Shown: positions 60,242 to 64,000 of the stretch, piece after piece
Numbering within the stretch: the first letter of the stretch is position 1
How the letters are laid out: every line of letters begins with the position of its first letter
Source of the DNA: Ravibacter sp964559125
Lineage (GTDB): Bacteria > Bacteroidota > Bacteroidia > Cytophagales > Spirosomataceae
DNA: 64,000 bases
Reading direction: 5' to 3'
Assembly (NCBI GenBank): GCA_964559125.1
Contig: CAZLGW010000007.1
Coordinates: forward strand, 138,272-202,271
Program-made: the position numbers and the translations under genes
The notes under the pieces: model-generated
The model's database searches: none
The model's input: only the letters and a program-made list of their open reading frames with translations
What the model was told of the DNA's origin: nothing

Positions 60242-60883
60242 ATGATTTCCAAGGAGATAGAAGATTACGCAGAAGCCCATACAGACGCCGAGAGCAGGCT
60301 GCTTCAGGCCCTCAACCGCGAAACTCACGCGGAGGTGCTTAGCCCGAGAATGCTCTCCGGGCAGCTACAGGGTCGTTTGCTCGCTCTTTTGTCGCGGCTC
60401 ACAGCCCCGCGCCGTATCCTGGAAATAGGCACTTATACAGGGTATTCCGCTCTCTGTCTCGCCGAAGGCCTTGTCCCCGGCGGTATTCTCACCACAATAG
60501 AGGCAAACGAAGAGCTGGAAGCGAGAGCCCTGAATTATTTCGGGCGTGCCGGGAAAGCAAAGCAGATCCAAATGATCATCGGCGAAGCGGCGAAAGTCAT
60601 TCCCGGCCTCGAAGGACCGTTCGATCTTGTATTCATCGATGCCGATAAAGTCAGCTATTCTTTGTATTTTGACCTTGTTATAGACAAAACACGCAGCGGT
60701 GGCCTGATTATTGCAGACAACGTTTTATGGAGCGGAAAGGTCACTGCCTCCGCGGAAGAAAGAGGCGCTGACAAAAATACAAGGGCTATTTTAGCGTTCA
60801 ATGAAAAAGTTCATCTTGACCCCAGGGTTTTCAACCTGTTACTGCCCGTTCGCGATGGCCTGATGATCATGCAAAAAAAATAA
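60242..60883 (+). CDS. O-methyltransferase (family 3, SAM-dependent)
   Basis: Start at the ATG at 60242 (213 aa), directly after the intergenic repeat; longer in-frame extensions would overlap rfbA. Motifs: ILEIGTYTGYSALCLAEGL as the SAM-binding motif I, GILTTIEANEELEARA, LVFIDADKVSYSLYFDLVID with the metal-binding Asp, and GGLIIADNVLWSGKV. This is the catechol/caffeoyl-CoA-type methyltransferase family, common in bacteria with undefined substrates. Confidence 0.92.
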   Translation: MISKEIEDYAEAHTDAESRLLQALNRETHAEVLSPRMLSGQLQGRLLALLSRLTAPRRILEIGTYTGYSALCLAEGLVPGGILTTIEANEELEARALNYFGRAGKAKQIQMIIGEAAKVIPGLEGPFDLVFIDADKVSYSLYFDLVIDKTRSGGLIIADNVLWSGKVTASAEERGADKNTRAILAFNEKVHLDPRVFNLLLPVRDGLMIMQKK

Positions 60884-60925
60884 ACCGGATTACTTCGGTA
60901 GAATACCTAACTACAACTAGATGTA

Positions 60926-63232
60926 ATGAAAAATACGCTGACAAAAGTAATTCTTCTGTTTTTGCTTTTAGGGCTGGGCCTCCCAAAACAGGTTTCAGGG
61001 CAGCAGTATCCGGAAGTACCTACCCAGCTTCCTTTCGGAGGGATCAACGTTAAATTTGATCAGAGCGCGAGAAGTATCATGGCTTCCGATATCAAGGTGC
61101 TGATGATCAACCAGAAGTATTGGGAGGAAAAACTGGAGCGCGCATTATTGTATTTCCCTATCATTGAATCTATATTCATTGACGAGGAAATCCCTATGGA
61201 CTTCAAATACCTGGCGGCACAGGAAAGCTCGCTGATACCCGAAGCGGTTTCTTCCTCGAATGCAGTAGGCTTCTGGCAGTTCAAAGAGGAAACCGCCAAA
61301 GAGCTGGGGCTCCGGGTGGACAAGCACGTTGACGAGCGTAAAAATATTTCCTCATCTACGAGAGCTGCCGCAAAATACCTGAAGCGCAGCAACAGCCAGT
61401 TCAGCAACTGGGTATCCTCCCTGTATTCCTACTACCAGGGAGTGAACGGGGCGATGGAGAAAATTCCTGCCAACTGGGCCAACGCCTACGACATTAATAT
61501 AACCGGGAAAACCGACCGCTATGTTTTGAGGTTCTTCGCATATAAAATAGCTTTCGAAGCCGGCCTGGAGCGCTACCAGAGCAAAAATCCGGTTACGCTG
61601 ATCGAAGCCAATGCAGGAAAAGGACGCAGCTTCGAGGAGATTTCCGCAGAGCTGAAAGTCAGCTCTTCAGACCTTAAAAACTATAATGTATGGCTTAAGG
61701 GGAATAAAATCCCCACTGATAAATCATACTTTGTAACGGTGCCCGTGGCCAGCAGCAAAGTCAGCAATGTAAAGGAGAGCCTGGCGGTCGTACAAAGTGA
61801 CAACAACCTGGCGAGCAAATATGAATATGAAGACAACGGCTTCCCGGTCCTTAAAAAACTGGCCAGCCAGCCTTCAGGATATAATGCGCATGTCCTGTAT
61901 GAAATCAACGGTGTAAAGGGGATCCTGGCACGGGCCGGCGACTATCCGAATTCGCTTGCAAAAGCGGGAGGACTCTCTCCTTCAAAATTCAGGAAATACA
62001 ACGATATGGACGTCAATATGCCGGTTGTCCCCGGGGAAGTATACTACCTGGCTCAGAAACGCAAGAAAGCAGCCGTCGAATTCCATACCGCCAGACCCGG
62101 AGAAACTCTCCACTCTATTTCACATATGTATGGTATTCAACTGAAGGAGCTCCTGAAATACAACAGGATTCTTTCCAAGGGCTATTACCTGGAAGCAGGC
62201 CGGGAGCTATGGCTGACTAAGAAAAGACCCGCAAATGTGAAGGTAAAAATTAACGAGGTACCTAAAAGCCGGGAAATCCAGACACCTGTGGAAACTGAAG
62301 CCGTACAGGAAACCGTCGCGGAAGCAGTAACACCTCGCGAAACAGCAAGGCCTGTTACAGAACCCGCCCGGGTTCCGGAGACAAAACCGGAAGCTGCTCC
62401 GGTTGTGAAATCAGAAACCACTATACCTAAAGACGCTTCCGAAAGAAGGAGATATACGCCCAAAATGGCTGACACCAGGGAAGCAGCCAAAACTACGGTG
62501 AGCGAGCCTGCCCCCGTTGCCCGCCAGGAACCTGATGCGGTAACAACCGCTGCGGAGGTAAGCCCGAAACCTGAAAAGGAAGCGGAAGAAACCGTAGTAG
62601 CCAGGCCTAACAGCCGCATTGTGATCGTGACCGATGACGAACGTCCCAAACCTTATGTATCCCGTCGTGCCGGCGGCCGCACATCGACCGGTGAGGATGT
62701 AAAGCCGATTTACAGCCCTACACCTTCGCCAGGCGCTAAAAAACCTGTTGAGGAGCCCGTCGCAGCTGAAGTAAAAAGAGAAACTGAACCTGCTGCAGCA
62801 GTTAGTAAAGAGCCTGCCGCCACGGGCAGTGCTTCCAGCTATTACACTGTGGTGAAAGGCGACACCTACTACAGCATTTCCAGGCGGCACAACATCAGCA
62901 TAACCGAACTTCTGGAGATGAATAATCTGAAAATTTCCGATAATCTTCTCGTAGGAAAAAGGCTTATCGTAGGTGGTAACGGAGAAGAAACAACAGCTTC
63001 TGCTGCGCCTGTTACAACAACTTCCACGGCCGCCGGAACAACGGCAGCACCCAAAGCAGCGGCACCCAAGCCCGCACCTTCCCAAAGCGCTATTCATACC
63101 GTAAAGAAAGGAGAAACTCTTTTCAGCATCTCTAAGAAATACGGTACAAGCGTACAGGAGCTATCTAAGCTGAACGGGATGAAAGGCAGCGGTCTGAAGG
63201 TAGGTCAGAAAATAAAAGTCCCCAGACGATAA
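60926..63232 (+). CDS. LysM-containing lytic transglycosylase (MltD-like, GH23)
   Basis: A 768-aa secreted murein hydrolase. Signal peptide at residues 1-26 (ending VSGQ). The SLT/GH23 domain at about 80-230 has the catalytic Glu100 in AAQESSLIP and the GFWQFKEETAKELGL motif. Three LysM peptidoglycan-binding modules follow, at about 386-430, 639-682 and 723-768. A long Pro/Thr/Ala/Glu-rich linker (about 440-635) lies between the first two. It cleaves glycan strands to anhydromuropeptides in the periplasm. Confidence 0.94.
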   Translation: MKNTLTKVILLFLLLGLGLPKQVSGQQYPEVPTQLPFGGINVKFDQSARSIMASDIKVLMINQKYWEEKLERALLYFPIIESIFIDEEIPMDFKYLAAQESSLIPEAVSSSNAVGFWQFKEETAKELGLRVDKHVDERKNISSSTRAAAKYLKRSNSQFSNWVSSLYSYYQGVNGAMEKIPANWANAYDINITGKTDRYVLRFFAYKIAFEAGLERYQSKNPVTLIEANAGKGRSFEEISAELKVSSSDLKNYNVWLKGNKIPTDKSYFVTVPVASSKVSNVKESLAVVQSDNNLASKYEYEDNGFPVLKKLASQPSGYNAHVLYEINGVKGILARAGDYPNSLAKAGGLSPSKFRKYNDMDVNMPVVPGEVYYLAQKRKKAAVEFHTARPGETLHSISHMYGIQLKELLKYNRILSKGYYLEAGRELWLTKKRPANVKVKINEVPKSREIQTPVETEAVQETVAEAVTPRETARPVTEPARVPETKPEAAPVVKSETTIPKDASERRRYTPKMADTREAAKTTVSEPAPVARQEPDAVTTAAEVSPKPEKEAEETVVARPNSRIVIVTDDERPKPYVSRRAGGRTSTGEDVKPIYSPTPSPGAKKPVEEPVAAEVKRETEPAAAVSKEPAATGSASSYYTVVKGDTYYSISRRHNISITELLEMNNLKISDNLLVGKRLIVGGNGEETTASAAPVTTTSTAAGTTAAPKAAAPKPAPSQSAIHTVKKGETLFSISKKYGTSVQELSKLNGMKGSGLKVGQKIKVPRR

Positions 63233-63241
63233 CCTCCGCCA

Positions 63242-63826
63242 ATGATCCTGATTGATAACACCTGCATAAGTGATGATATTGCCGACCAGTTTTTTGTCTG
63301 CAATCTGGAAAAATGCAAAGGCGCATGTTGTGTAGAGGGCGACTCAGGAGCCCCGCTTGAAGACGATGAGCTGCCGATCCTGGCCGATATATACGAAGCG
63401 GTCGAACCCTATCTGACTGAAGAGGGAAAAGCCGCCATAGCCAGGCAAGGGGTTTATACAACCGACTTCGAAGGCGACTACGTCACCCCTATTATCGACG
63501 ACAGGGAATGTGCCTACGCATTTTATGACAGCAACAAAACCCTGAAATGTGCGATAGAGCAGGCTTATATTGACGGGAAGATCAACTACAAAAAACCCAT
63601 TTCCTGTCATCTCTACCCTATACGCGTCACCCGGTATGAACAATACCACGCCCTCAACTACGACAGGTGGAGTATCTGCAAGGATGCGTGCAGTCTTGGC
63701 GAGCACCTGGGCGTACCGCTTTACAAGTTTTTGAAGGAACCGCTCATCAGGGCCTACGGAGCCGGGTGGTACGAACAGCTTGTACAGGAAGCAGAAGAGC
63801 TGCTGGAAAGAAATGGCCGCAAGTAA
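63242..63826 (+). CDS. DUF3109 family cysteine-rich protein
   Basis: A 194-aa protein starting 9 bp after the transglycosylase gene. The Cys pattern C-x4-C-x3-CC at residues 20-30 (VCNLEKCKGACC), further Cys in DRECAYAF, LKCAIEQ, PISCHLYP and SICKDACSLG, and the segment EQYHALNYDRWSICKDAC match DUF3109. The spacing suggests an iron-sulfur or zinc site. The biochemical role is not established. It overlaps the next gene. Confidence 0.88.
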   Translation: MILIDNTCISDDIADQFFVCNLEKCKGACCVEGDSGAPLEDDELPILADIYEAVEPYLTEEGKAAIARQGVYTTDFEGDYVTPIIDDRECAYAFYDSNKTLKCAIEQAYIDGKINYKKPISCHLYPIRVTRYEQYHALNYDRWSICKDACSLGEHLGVPLYKFLKEPLIRAYGAGWYEQLVQEAEELLERNGRK

Positions 63827-63965
63827 CGTCTTTGAAGATATCTATGAAGTAGTATGCCTTATTCCCGAAGGTAGGGTTACTTCCTATGGCGCTATTGCCA
63901 AATACCTCGGAATAAAAAGTGCACGTATGGTAGGCTGGGCTATGAAGGCCGTCCTTGAAAAATAG
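63813..63965 (+). pseudogene. Truncated MGMT/alkyltransferase-like protein
   Basis: From the ATG at 63813, which overlaps the upstream gene by 14 bp, 50 residues match the DNA-binding start of the MGMT/ATL family: VFEDIYEVVCLIPEGRVTSYGAIAKYLG, then SARMVGWAMKA. At that point the family continues toward the helix and the PxHRV active-site region, but here the frame reads VLEK and stops at 63965. No homology resumes before the window edge. The gene is therefore cut at about 63950. A perfect hairpin begins 6 bp after the stop, which may mark the inserted or rearranged DNA. Confidence 0.7.
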
Positions 63966-63971
63966 TTTAGA

Positions 63972-64000
63972 GCAGCCCTGAGGCCTCGCCTCAGGGCTGC
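63972..64000 (+). other. Perfect 13-bp inverted repeat with 3-nt loop at the window end
   Basis: GCAGCCCTGAGGC (63972-63984) and GCCTCAGGGCTGC (63988-64000) pair completely around CTC. The window ends at the last base, so a T-run or a longer element cannot be seen. It may be a terminator stem or the end of a mobile element that truncated the MGMT-like gene. Confidence 0.6.

Noticed and set aside
62411..63097. A 228-aa minus-strand open frame rich in Cys, Gly and Arg opposite the lytic transglycosylase
   Set aside because: The composition reflects the reverse complement of the Pro/Thr/Ala-rich linker and LysM region. It has no start context and overlaps a clear gene.

Overview
The window comes from a Gram-negative Bacteroidota chromosome, most likely Cytophagales or a neighbouring order (inference). 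The signs are two large secreted proteins ending in type IX secretion sorting domains, lipoproteins, a DUF6089-type outer-membrane barrel, a Bacteroidota-style System I cytochrome c maturation operon, several TAnnTTTG promoter boxes and almost no Shine-Dalgarno sequences. Most of the window is about 50% GC by hand sampling and carries core genes. No tRNA, rRNA, CRISPR array, integrase or transposase gene was found.

Layout. 1-6421: the end of a sensor kinase, then a TolC / RND pump / periplasmic adaptor efflux operon. 6440-8659: a secreted FG-GAP protein with a T9SS tail. 8762-16085: murF, an AhpC/AhpD peroxidase pair separated by a small MITE-like element, the divergent murE-mraY pair, a barrel protein and a thioesterase. 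16099-21809: a glycosidase-like lipoprotein, thrS-infC-rpmI-rplT with its terminator, and a drug/metabolite-type permease. 21831-22225: a short lipoprotein ORF and a decayed copy of the 3' end of ccmF. 22287-36138: a ten-gene accessory island. 36156-40954: ccmB-C-D-E-F on the minus strand. 41088-47469: a minus-strand run of uncharacterised secreted proteins, one apparently split by an in-frame stop. 47497-50715: a large T9SS cargo protein. 51011-53454: a two-component pair (TPR histidine kinase and LytTR regulator). 53575-63826: a nucleotidyltransferase, a WD40 protein, a phosphopantetheinyl transferase, a SirB1-like protein, galE-rfbB-rfbA, an O-methyltransferase, a LysM lytic transglycosylase and a DUF3109 protein. 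The window closes with a truncated MGMT-like gene running into a perfect hairpin.

The most unusual part is the island at 22287-36138. Ten plus-strand genes are packed with overlaps or gaps of at most 18 nt. They encode a complete branched-chain-amino-acid-type ABC importer (two permeases, two ATPases), a membrane-tethered substrate-binding protein, a short-chain dehydrogenase, a cysteine-synthase-fold protein whose catalytic lysine position holds His, an 1165-aa atypical histidine-kinase-like protein, a 693-aa protein with a C-terminal receiver-like domain, and a 711-aa six-helix membrane protein. The last six genes are strikingly AT-rich (about 22-35% GC in sampled lines), whereas the transporter genes are nearer the host value. 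The island lies between the intact ccmF and a diverged, internally deleted direct repeat of ccmF, which points to horizontal acquisition. I know no named system with this content. A ligand-sensing or small-molecule signalling system acting through a phosphorelay on a membrane effector is my inference, not something the sequence proves.
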